DNA from: Chrysophaeum taylorii
Taxonomy: Eukaryota; Sar; Pelagophyceae; Pelagomonadales; Pelagomonadaceae
Assembly: GCA_029834535.1 (NCBI GenBank)
Contig: JAQMWT010000653.1
Span: 18,737 to 82,736 of the forward strand
Length of the DNA stretch: 64,000 nucleotides
Direction: 5' to 3'
Both the position numbers and the translations under genes were made by a program. The notes under the pieces are model-generated. The model saw only the letters and a list, made by a program, of their open reading frames with translations. It was not told the DNA's origin and did not search any database. Positions 54,401 to 64,000 of the stretch are shown here, piece by piece. Each line of letters opens with the position of its first letter. Positions within the stretch are counted from its first letter, which is position 1.

Positions 54401-56126
54401 CTTACAACCTCATCAACATCACACAACACCTACTTCTTAACAGGTGGCCACCACACTGACGGCAACCTCACATAGAAAACGCCGCCACCAAATATCATGC
54501 TCCCATTGACGCGTTTGGAAACACGTATACGTTTACTGGCTCCAACGTCCCCCGCGACAGAGACAGATCTGTATATTTGGAGCCGTTCATGGGTTTCTTG
54601 TGGATCATCCAAGCCCTTCCTCAAGTTGGCTCCGATGCCGCCTATGGCACTGCCATACAAAAGCTCTTGTCCAGATCCTCTCTTGTGATGCCTGGCTGCC
54701 TTACCTACAAGGCCACCGACAATTCCTTCGACTACAAGGATTCTCACTTTGCTCTGGAAGATCACCACGCGTCCCATAGTCGCTATATAGGGTATCTTCG
54801 TGGAAGTGACCGCAAACTTGGCTCTAAAATCCACTCCATGCTTGCTCCATTGCCCACCGTCCGAGGGTATGCAAACATTACCTCACTCGACCCTCGCAAC
54901 GGGAAATTGCGCTATCCCACTCGACCGGAGTTGATTCGTGCTAACAACCACACCAAACAACAGGTATATTTCCTATTGTCTCTTCGCCACGACCTTTGCT
55001 GTGACATGCTCAGCAATGCTCTGCCTGCCGGTACGTACAGCACACTGTACAAGCACCTCTCGCTCCTCGTTGCCGATATTAAGTCCCTTAAGTTGGACCC
55101 TACCTTCCAACATGCTGCTGCCGTGATGAAGAAATCCTATGTATCCACCTTCATGACCTTTGATCCGACCTCCACCACGTGCAGCACAGATACCTTGTCT
55201 TTGGCACAAGCCTTCATGACTTCTATCTCCAGCAACTGCTTGACCGAAATGTCGTTAAAATATATGTCCTCGTTATCCTACGAAGATACTCTAGATACGT
55301 GTGATGATGAGGACGCACCTCCAAGTGACCCTGCTGCGCACCAGGATGACGACGCACCGTCTCCTCCTGCCTTGGACACCGAACTCAAGTTCGATGTTCG
55401 GCGCAAACGTCATATCCCCGCTCATCCCATTCCTCGCAAATCCCTCGCACACGGATCCGCTGAATATCTCAACGCCAAAGAACGTGCCAATCGCTTCCAC
55501 CGGGTGCACCACTGCCCCGACAACGTTGCAGTCAAGGCCCCCAACGTACTGGCTAGCCCTGGCTTCTCTGCCTCAGATCTACCGTATCGCGACTTATGCA
55601 CCGACTGCATCGCACATAACAAGCGCCACCCGCACAAGTACTTCAATCCGACCAAGCCCTCTTTTGAGCAAACTCGCAAAGCCGGCGAAGTCTGGGCATG
55701 CGACGGCGGCTATGTGACAGTTCCGTCAGAATGGGGAGGCTTCGCCCATATCATTGTGTTCAAGGAGCTTATCTCGAATTTCTCTTGGTGTACTTTACAC
55801 GCACCGCCAACGCCACGGAGTTCACTCAAGCTCTGGACTTTGTGTATGACTTTTGTCGTACACAACTCAACGTGCACCTGCGCACCCTCTACTCCGACGC
55901 TTTTAAGCCCTATTTTAGCCAGCACATTACCGCCCCGTACCGCGTCGATAAGGGCATTCAGCTCATCGCTTTTCCGCCGTACACGCACCACTTTAACTTT
56001 GAAGTCGAGTCAGCCATCGGCTTCATCGCCTCCGCCTCCTCAACTCGCCTTCGCTCTCTCCTTAATGCTCATTATCGTGGCTCAAAGATCGTGGAACCAG
56101 CCATAATTTTCCCCTGGGCGGTAATA
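54401..56126 (+). pseudogene. Element C3: linker and integrase
   Basis: Open from 54577 to about 55790 through linker blocks (HFALEDHHASHSRYIGYLRG), a one-residue variant of SLNY motif 2 (TEMSLKY, 55243-55262) and the integrase zinc and first catalytic Asp motifs (CTDC; WACDGGYVTVPSEWGG). A frameshift near 55790 leads to YSDAFKPYFSQHI and FEVESAIGF. Broken at 56126 by the captured fragment. Confidence 0.88.
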
Positions 56127-56817
56127 AAATCAAACGGTCCTGCTGCCGCAACGCGTTCGCGTAGTTTTTTCTCACTTGAAGAGCTAGGGTGTTGTTCAGA
56201 CCGAGTTTGCGGGATGCAGTTGCGACGTTGGTCGCAGCGATGGGTTCGGCCTCATGAGACTGACCTAGGGCAATAAGTGCGCGGACGAGCGCGTCGCCGG
56301 TGGCAATGTCGAGGGTGTGATTCCCGGGCAAGGCGAGAGCCTTGTGCCACGCGTCACGCAGGACGTTGATTGCCTGCGCAGTATTCCCGGTTGCCGCCAG
56401 GGCCCTGGCGCGGTTGACCTCGTTGAGAATGCGGTTGCCGATGTGTTCGTCGTCGCCCGCGGAGAGCAGCAAGGATTGCGCGGCTTTGAACTCTCCGTGT
56501 GCTGAGAGCACGAAGCCAAGATTCGTGCAAGCCCACCGCCGAGTCACGGCGCTGGGAGACCTCCTGTGGCGACGCCAAAGGCGACGCATCAGCTCGAGCG
56601 CCAGGACACCAGTAAAATTTTGCTTACAGGTCACGCAGGTCCACCAGCGCTCGAAGTCGTTTGCATCTCCTTGCTCGGCCAAGGTAGCCAAGCAGTCGAC
56701 ATGGCACCACCCTGCTGAACCGCGACACGCGCATCCTCGGCTCAACGGCTCGTGGTCCCCTAGGCAAATGAAACAAGACGTTGCCTGCTGAGAGCTATTC
56801 TTTGGAAGCGCCGCCAC
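56127..56817 (-). pseudogene. Captured host gene fragment: RING-CH (RINGv) plus tetratricopeptide repeats
   Basis: Starts at ATG 56817, about 13 bp from the junction. The N-terminus has the RING-CH pattern C15-x2-C18, C29-x-C31, H39-x2-C42, C61-x2-C64 (CFIC, CAC, HVDC, CVTC), the C4HC3 form typical of RINGv ubiquitin ligases. Then come TPR-like helical repeats (RWACTNLGFVLSAHGEFKAA; NRARALAATGNTAQAINVLR; NYANALRQQ), reaching the junction at 56127, so the 3' end is missing. About 230 codons are open with no intron. It lies antisense inside C3 integrase, so I infer capture of a host sequence. RING-CH/TPR gene families are known in several microalgae. Confidence 0.85.
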
Positions 56818-56829
56818 GGCGCGGTCGAT

Positions 56830-56926
56830 TCCGAAACCACAAGGGATGTCGATCAGACCTCGCTATCATCATGTGATGAGATCCACGGCATGGCTGATGA
56901 GGCTGACGAACCATCACCACCTGTTC
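56830..56926 (+). other. 97-bp piece of C-element Gag next to the captured fragment
   Basis: CCGAAACCACAAGGGATG through ACCACCTGTTC matches C1 Gag at 38094-38192 (coding SLSSFDEKHGMADEVDEPSP there). It is out of order, in integrase, and in sense orientation. Together with the RING-CH fragment it forms one 800-bp insertion into integrase sequence. Confidence 0.82.
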
Positions 56927-57810
56927 CACACCATACAAAGCTACAACCTCCTTCCGAACGCCTCGCTCGAGCGCATTCACCATGCCATCCTGAGTCCGCA
57001 ACAGCTGCTCCACAACCAACTAAGCACCCCCCAGCATGACATGCTCAAGATCTTCGGCGCTGAATGCTACCTTCTATTGGAACCCCACGAGCACCACAAG
57101 TGGGAACCGTGCCGCCGCAAATACCGATATCCATGTTGCGCCAACGCGCAAAACCCGCTCGTCTCCCCTCGTGTTGACCGTGTTGCCGACGTCGTCCTCA
57201 ACCCTGAAAACGGGAAGATCCGTGTTTCGTCCAAGCTGCAATTCCTCTACATGCTCCAGCATCCTACTCCTGATCCTGAACTTGCTCCTCCGCCTCACGC
57301 TCCTCCCGCGCCTTTCTCGCTCACACCCCACGCTGCTATACAAGACCATTTCATCCAGAGGGGGACACGGACACCTCATCGTCAGAGGGGGCACTCTCCA
57401 CCTCCCTCAGCTCCTTCTTCGCCCCCTGCTCCTGCTTCTCCTCCTCCTTCCGACTCTCCTCCCGTCGACGATTCTGGCTCTATGCCACCGCCGCCCTTGC
57501 TTCCTTCTTACAAAGACCTTTTTGCACAAGATGACCTCGCTATTGTCCCCGGCTCCAAACAACCTAACAACCGCAAGGCAGCCTCCATGAAAAATATCCA
57601 AGCCCGGCTGCAAGCGTCTACTATTGGTGCTTACAAAGCCGCTGGTGGCAAACTCGCCGATTTCCGCTGGGATCTTCGCCACCACTTTCTTACGTTCAAG
57701 TCTCCCGCCCTCTCCGCCCTGCATATCAATGGTGGTGTCCTCTGGTCTGCTATCTGCTCAGAGGGGGAACATGCGTTGTTGGCTCGTCTTCTTCTCCCGT
57801 TGCGCTGACT
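56927..57810 (+). pseudogene. Element C3: integrase C-terminal part and spacer
   Basis: Integrase resumes (TIQSYNLLPNASLERIHHAI) and continues through a Pro/Ser-rich linker to the conserved spacer (RWDLRHHFLTFKSPALSALH), open to about 57808. The stretch 57375-57400 shows the empty site for B2. A 2-base loss at 57805 ends the frame. Confidence 0.85.
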
Positions 57811-59330
57811 TACTTGCCCGTTACCCTCACGTCGATGGTCACTTCGCCCACGCTAAGTGCGCATCCAGCATCCCAGCTGCAACCCACAACTGCTGATGGT
57901 TCACCTGCGCCCCATTCGCCGCCTCTGTTAGCTGCGTTCACTGCGCACGCTGCTGCCTTTGGCATCTCTTCATTACAGCACTTACGTGCTGGCGCCGACC
58001 AGCTTATCGATCACAAGCCGAGTTTGGCGCTAATTCTGCATCTCTGTCTGACTTGGAGGAATGGCTTTGGTCACTACAGCGTCACTCAGGTCTTACATGC
58101 CGACCCTACCATCCATATTCAACTGGAATCTGGCTCTTACTGCCGACTGATGGCTGACCGCTTATCGAAGTCGCGCACTGCGCCAGACCGCAACGTTAAA
58201 CGCAGTTCACCAGCCACGGTTGGTCCTGATGAATACAAGGCCCAAGAAGCGGACGTGCCATTGATGAATACAAAGCAAAGTGCGCCACGGTATGTCGCCT
58301 GAAGACAGGCACGCCGCCTCAAGGCCATCGCCAGGGCTCCACGACATTGTCCGCTTTGGCTGCTTCAAGCTTTACCCGACGGTGTCTCTCGTCCTATTGA
58401 CAGCAGGATGGTGCTGAAGATTAAAACAGACTCTGCAGGCAAATAGTAAGCACAAGGCTTAGCCTCGTGCTACGTGGCTTCCTAGCCTCCTTGGCGCCGA
58501 TTTGACGGCACCTTCAGCCCAATGGCCACAATGACCGCAATCCGGGTACTACGGCGATTGCGGCATACAAGCAATGCGTCTACCACGCAGACGTGCGAAC
58601 GCCTTCGTTCAGTCTGCCATTGATGCCAACTGATGCGTCCAGTTGCCAGACGGCATCAAGCTTATCGACGATGATGCTAAATACAAGGGCCGACGCGCGC
58701 CGAAACTGCTGAAGTCGCTTGCGGACTTCGGCAATCCCTATGGCGGAACAAAAGGATAGACGGCTTCTTCCGTAGCCTTGGCTACAAGCGCGCATTCGGA
58801 CTCTTGCCTATATGTAGGGTATCCGCACATGCCAAGTTCGTCGTATGCAGTCGTGTAGACGACATTGTTATTGCAATGATGACACTCTTCGTACTGAGTT
58901 ACAGGATGCCTCCACAAACGGTGTGCTGTGAGAGCAGTTTGAACCTGTCCATACCGCCTAGGCATGGCGTGTGTCGTACATCTGATGGATCCATTTCTCC
59001 TGGATGTGCAAGCCAAGCTGGATGAACTTTTCGCTGATCATCCTGTCTTGCAGCAACACCCTTAAATATCCTATGTCATCGTCCTTCAAGTATAAAGATG
59101 GCACTCCCAGCACTGAAACAGAGTGTATATCAACTGCACTTTGCAACCTCCTTGGCAAGCTGGTGTTCATGGGTCGCCTGCAGACCGACTTCTCCAAGCA
59201 GCCAGATGTTCGCGTGGTATGCATGCACACCCACGTACGTTCATGTCCAGATGCTAGAACACCTGCCGCTACCTGAGGAAGCCGGAAAACCGTTCACTTC
59301 GCCTCTGGTTCCATCCTAAAGGTGTGCTGA
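57811..59330 (+). pseudogene. Element C3: spacer and reverse transcriptase, indel-ridden
   Basis: Short blocks match C1 in several frames: VLHADPTIHIQLES, PIDSRMVLKIKTDSAGK (about 58395-58440), a VDDIVIAMMTL box near 58855 (intact Asp pair) and MSSSFKYKDGTPS (about 59073). Many small insertions and deletions relative to C1 prevent any frame longer than about 100 codons. Confidence 0.8.
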
Positions 59331-59960
59331 AGCTCACCTTCGCACTGTCCGCTAATCGAATCGATCTTATGCTGTGGTCGACTACCAACCGCAGGATGTA
59401 TCTGGACGGTTTGATCCCTAGCCGCCGTCGACGCTGACAATGCCCCTTCCTAGCACAGGAAGATAGGAGTAATCTACCACCGGTTTGTCTTCTATCTTTT
59501 CAACTGCCTGATTGTTGGAAAAGCAAGCTTCAACCGATTGTCCTGCTCAACTCACGAAGCTGAGTTGATTGCCCTCAGTATTTGTGCTGATGAAGCTGTT
59601 TGGCTACGCAAGCTGCTGTTGGAACTTCCCTTGTCAACCCCACCTTTACGCGTCAACAATGGAATGGTGAGAACGCCGCTGATCCTGTTGACTTCGATGA
59701 CAACGACAACCCAATTGCTGAAGATGCGCATCAGAAGCGCCCTCTCTTGTCTGACAATGCGCTGCTGTTCACATATAATAACCCAGATGGATCCTCTAGC
59801 TCCAAGGCACTGTCGACCAGATGGTTTAAGATCCGTGAGTACATCTCGCTACAGAAAATTCGAGTCCATCATGTTCCCGGCAAGCTAACGCGATGGTTCA
59901 AAGCACTTGCTGAGTTCTCCACTTTTCGTTCTACTCGGCATGCATCATGCATATGATGAC
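59331..59960 (+). pseudogene. Element C3: RNase H, indel-ridden
   Basis: Blocks CSTHEAELIALSICADEAVW (59541-59600), DPVDFDDNDNPIAEDA, SDNALLFTYNNPDGSSSSKA and TRWFKIREYISLQKIRVHHV align with C1 31631-30990. Frames change repeatedly through small indels. SLNY motif 4 follows at 59996-60015. Confidence 0.85.
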
Positions 59961-60181
59961 AAGTATGCAGGGATTGAAGATGGCTAACCCCAGTGACCGC
60001 AACGTCGTTAAACTAGCCCTGGCCCTACCTTCTTTTGCCACAAATTTTGTGCGTGTGAGTGTGTCGCCAATGTCGTTTTCTTGGCACTCCGTGGCCGCGG
60101 CTTCTCCCCAGTCGTTCGAAGGACAGTCCCGCTCGCTCTCCACGGCCGAACCTCCCCAGGTTGTAGCAAAAGCGACAAACC

Positions 60182-61920
60182 ATGACTGCTGCTACCATAC
60201 AGGCTGCTGTTGCACCGACACCAGCCGGCATGTCTGCCTCAGTCGCTGACGTTCCAGGACGCCTCAGCATTGACTATGTGCGTTACGAGCGAGGAATGCT
60301 CTTTGAGGCGCATACGTACTGTCACCCCATTTCTCTCTTCTTTTATGCGAGTGGAACTCATCCTGCTTCATTCCGTTATGAATCTAATGACTTTTCATTA
60401 TTTGTGAACGGTTACATTCATATCCACGCGTTTACCATTAACATCACTTGGGAAGCTGCTCCTGCTATTGGCTCTATTGGCGCTATAGAGGCCCAAACGC
60501 GAGCGTTTCATTTTGTCCTTTTGTACGCAATGACTCAATGATCTTGGACAACCGACTTTCCTCGACTCAACCACAAACCGGTTCCAAGGCGCAAACGCCT
60601 AGTGAACTACCTTGGTATGAGTCACCTCAACATGGACGACCATAAGAAGAATGGTCACATTCCCATTCTGCTATTACAGTTGGCTTGTGCCTCGCGTGTC
60701 AAATATGGATCGGTGCCTACGCAACCTACCGTATTGCTCGCAATGATACTTCTCTCAATTCCGTGTGATGCGCCCTCAGCTGGTCATATACGCGCCACCC
60801 TCATGCGCGTCTATCACGTGACAAAGGAGGTGTATGCTGACAAGCATGTTAGCTCAGCACCGTCGCTTGTTAGCTTGGTCTTATCCGCTTCATACAGATC
60901 ACCACCACACAGTTGCCATTCGCACTGGATCTTCGGCTTATAACACAGATGCACCTTGAGCATCTTAATTTCCTTGTGACTATTGTTCGAACACAGATTG
61001 TAAAGCTAAAGCATTCAAACCATCCAGGTTCCAGCAGGAGTAACTAGGTTGCTCAATCTTAGAGTACAACATCTTGACGATATCGTTAACAGATGATATA
61101 AAACCGCCGTCGCTCCTGGATGGGATGTGCATCACCGCATTCAGGCAGAACATCAAGACTTTGCGCTTTAAAACTCGAAATACCCTACTTACTGGCATGG
61201 TTTGACGAAAGCGTAGTTAAACTAGACCTCGACGTCAGACTCTACTCTGGAGATATTGCGCCATCGTCACATCCTACGCCTGCTTCGCTTGCTGATTTCG
61301 ACGCGGCGTCAACGAACGAGACGGCCCGGGAAACTCTTCGAGTCCGCGTTCGCAAGGTCATGGCTCTCAGTGCTGAGAATGCATACTGCGTACGGATCTG
61401 AACTATTTGGCCCGTCAGCTTTGGAGAACCGGTAGCTCCTCCTACAGCCAACGCTCTGTTGTTGCACCGCGACACGCCGGGTCTGGAGCGTCTCGCTTAA
61501 CGACCACACATGACATGTGTCTCAATCACCCTTTTGGACGGACCTCACCTCTTCAAGACGGAACATCATTGTATTCAGAGTATACCTCTCTCATGCGAAT
61601 CGGAAGACTGGCTATCTTCACGGACCAGAGCCGGTCAATTTCATGGAAAACCAACTGGACACCTACAACTTGATTAAGGCGTCCATACTGGACGAGAAAA
61701 ACTGGCACTGCGTTTTGCATTAGCACCACACCATTCAGCTATTGGTGCGTTCACCACGCTTTACAGCGAAGCTGAACGACGATTCCAACGGCGAACCAGT
61801 AACGATGACCACCTCAGATAATGCTAACACACATGCGTAGTACGGCGCTGTGTTTCGTGGCGTTTCGCAGTCAAAAGCATCGAATCTCAGTTCCACAATT
61901 AAGCTAAAGACATAAACAAA
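60182..61920 (+). pseudogene. Element C3: ORF3
   Basis: The 5' part is the best copy in the window: 119 codons from ATG 60182 (MTAATIQAAVAPTPAGMSAS) to 60541, including FFYASGTHPASFRYESNDFS. It joins the C1 main block only after small indels. Later blocks (HIRATLMRVYHV, ENQLDTYNLIKASIL) are scattered over frames to about 61900. Confidence 0.75.
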
Positions 61921-62019
61921 CTCTTAGATGTAGTATGTGACCTCTTGTGGCCATCAATACGTAACTCATCCCCCCATATCATCATCTTTTGTAAGATGTT
62001 CGGTCGCACCTTGCGCTAG

Positions 62020-62090
62020 GACATATGGGGGCATGAAATCTGATGCTTCTTACCACTATCCGTCGAAACTACACTGTGGCGTGCGACACT
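62020..62090 (+). repeat. Remnant of the C3 3' LTR start
   Basis: GACATATGGGGG followed by GAAATCTGATGCTTCTTACC resembles the C2 polypurine tract and LTR start (CGAGGGGGTGCAGAG, then AAATCTGCTGCCTCTTACCC). The TGCAGAG itself is damaged and similarity fades after about 62085. Confidence 0.6.
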
Positions 62091-62136
62091 GTTTGACATA
62101 CCACATCTTCACACGGGTTCGTACATCAAAACGGTT

Positions 62137-62458
62137 CCCTGATCGTCGGCGCGGTTGCGATGGACGACGGTGCCTCATGAATCCTGACGCCCTCCAGCGT
62201 AGGTTAGCACCAGCAGCCTCAGGCGGGCCGGTTGGCAACCGGAACGTTGCCGCAGTGGGACGGGGCGGGCCGGAGACGGAAGGACATCGACGGGTGGTTG
62301 GCAGTCGTCGCGGTCTCCTCGTCGCATGGCGACAAGCTTGATGGTCACTCTCCGCCGACCGACCTTTCGGCGCTCCTCGTCTACAGGCCCGTGATTCCGG
62401 ACTGGCTCCTGTTGGTCCGGCCTGGCTCCCATGCTCGGGAGAGGTCTGAAGTTAGTTA
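62137..62458 (+). mobile_element. SINE-like element S, copy 7
   Basis: Head CCCTGATCG, GGTTGCGATGG and tail CATGCTCGGGAGAGGTCTGA plus GTTAGTTA. The part before about 62290 has many small gaps against copy 5; after it the match is almost clean. No clear target duplication. Confidence 0.82.
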
Positions 62459-64000
62459 ATATGGCTTTCCATACTTCCTTACCCTTCCGCCCATTTATCT
62501 CAGATTATGAAGAACCCAGTCTGAAGCTCTTTTCCAACACGGAGTAGGCCTCCAGGTGCGTACCGTCAGGTACGGGGTTTTCTGTTTAATTAACAGAGGC
62601 TTCGTTCCTCATTGTCAGTGTAAACGCTTCTATGGGACCTAATGTCCTTAAGGAGTTAGGGCTTAAATCCCTACCTTGTGTAGTAGCATGTGGCAAGCGG
62701 AATGGTCTGTACACGCCTAAGACTGCACGCAGTCTCTACCATGTACCCGGAGAGGGTCAAATCTCTCCAGGTTCTGGGCCCAGATGCGTAGGTGTGTCAG
62801 CCCAACCGTGTTGTACGTATAAATGGAGTGATCAATTTACGCTTGATCACGAGTACAATGCGACAATGTGTTTGGCGGTGGTCTACTATACATATTTGTT
62901 ATGTGACGGTATATGCCCACCAGTTAATTTGGTTTGTGACCGAGTTGGGTCGGTTACTGGTCATATGCACTCGCATAGCCAATAAAATTAAAAATTTTCT
63001 TATACAAGCCGCGGAAACTTGTACGGGTTTTTCCTTCTATTCCCCAACAAAAGACTGACTGCTCGAGAATTAATCCATTCTTCAGTATCAAGTCATCCTG
63101 TTTTTAAATAGCACGTTGATTTGTTTGGTCTTGTAAATAAGCCCACGCTTAAAATAGCGTACTGTACATATAACCCGCACTCGAGAAACCCTTCATTCTT
63201 ATGTGTCGAATATGTCATAATCCATAACCTACAATAGGTCACAATCATGTCAAAACAAAAACCAATATCCACTACGGATATCTGAAACAAGAACAAATCC
63301 TCGTTGATAAAATTAATGCAGGATTGCGTTTCCAAGACAATCAACCAAGGTGAGCTTGCAAATTGAGGTTCTTCGCAGGCATATGACAAGTCCATACGTG
63401 GGCGCGTTATTCTGCTTCGATTCATATGAAGTTTACACCCGGACTGCTCCGGAGTATAACCAACTTTTTGAACAAGAAGTTGATATCAGCTTCGCTCAAT
63501 GGGAAAACTGAATAAGTAAACGATTAAACTTACCTGATGAAGATGCCCTGCCTGATCATCTTAAAACTTGGCACGTCAACTCATCACATCAGCTAACAGT
63601 TGATCCGTAATATCATTGAACGACTTTACCAAGAGTGGCGCAATGACTCGTTTGCCCAGAATTAAGAGGATGTTAAACGTGCTCAATCGGGCCTTGATTC
63701 ACTAAATCAGTTGCGTGATTCATCGACTAACGCATAATAACCTGATTATCTCTAATACCGACTGCGGATAAAACATGAAACTTACTTGTGGTTTCTTGCG
63801 CCGACGTCACGGAATCCACAAATAATCGCATCTCTTGACAATTGAAGAAAGGCCCATGATACACTTACGCATCCATAATAAACTAACTAAGCGCGGCGTG
63901 GCATCATTGCTGCATGGACAGGTGACGCAGCGAGATGACTGAGCTTAAATCTCAGTTTAATCAGATAACTAGAGCGGTGAAATGCCCATGTATTAGAACA
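62459..64000. other. Unassigned sequence
   Basis: AT-richer than the rest. It contains open frames of up to 117 codons (62632-62985 plus; 63093-63425 minus), none with a motif I recognise. No LTR, tandem repeat, tRNA or homology to other parts of the window was seen. It may be host sequence outside the element cluster. Confidence 0.4.

Noticed and set aside
1-64000. CRISPR array, tRNA, rRNA, operon or bacterial ribosome-binding sites
   Set aside because: No regularly spaced repeats, cloverleaf or rRNA-like sequence seen; all content is eukaryotic-type mobile DNA.

Overview
This window is a nest of transposable elements from a eukaryotic nuclear genome. It has two families of LTR retrotransposon with pol genes, two related families of LTR-bounded elements with no pol, a SINE-like retroposon and Helitron remnants. 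There are no operons, bacterial ribosome sites, tRNAs or rRNAs. The host cannot be named from sequence. A fragment of a RING-CH plus tetratricopeptide gene and methyltransferase-bearing retrotransposons both suggest a unicellular alga or other protist. I use working names: A for Ty3/gypsy, C for Ty1/copia, B and B' for pol-less LTR elements, D for Helitron-like, and S for the SINE-like family with a (TTAG)n tail.

Layout. 1-1.3 kb: 3' end of element A1 (integrase) and the start of its LTR. 1.48-1.76 kb: antisense fragment of a C element, followed by S copies 1 and 2. 2.39-7.7 kb: element A2, 5'-truncated, with the end of a cytosine-C5 methyltransferase (MTase), then RT, RNase H and integrase; D1 and a 54-bp S copy are inserted in it. 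8.5-28.4 kb: element A3, which runs 5' LTR, Gag, protease-like, MTase, RT, RNase H and the start of integrase. It has been split by B1 (11544-19817), S copy 4 and B' (20729-23373), and cut at 28447 by C1. 28.4-39.6 kb, minus strand: C1, a nearly complete copia-type element (Gag, protease, MTase, integrase, RT, RNase H, an extra ORF3 and the 3' LTR), holding S copy 5. 39.6-51.6 kb: C2, partial, plus strand, split by B2 (41896-50093). 51.6-62.1 kb: C3, partial, holding S copy 6, D2 and a captured RING-CH gene fragment; it is very indel-rich beyond about 57.8 kb. 62.1-62.46 kb: S copy 7. From there to 64 kb I recognise nothing.

Main result. Both the gypsy family (A2, A3) and the copia family (C1, C3) carry a cytosine-C5 DNA methyltransferase domain inside pol. 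The two domains differ strongly and sit at different places in the polyprotein. Retrotransposon-encoded DNMTs have been reported in dinoflagellates and charophyte algae; finding two unlike families nested in one locus suggests repeated acquisition. C1 also carries a near-identical 20-bp motif five times, at or near boundaries between its polyprotein domains. It encodes T-[E/A]-x-S-L-N-Y and is a candidate protease-cleavage (or nucleic-acid-level) signal.

No element here looks intact. Many insertions can be dated relative to each other from target-site duplications and from reading frames that resume across them: A3 is older than B1, S4, B' and C1; C2 is older than B2; C3 is older than S6 and D2; A2 is older than D1 and S3. 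All homology calls were made by eye from motifs and from comparing copies within the window; no database search was run.
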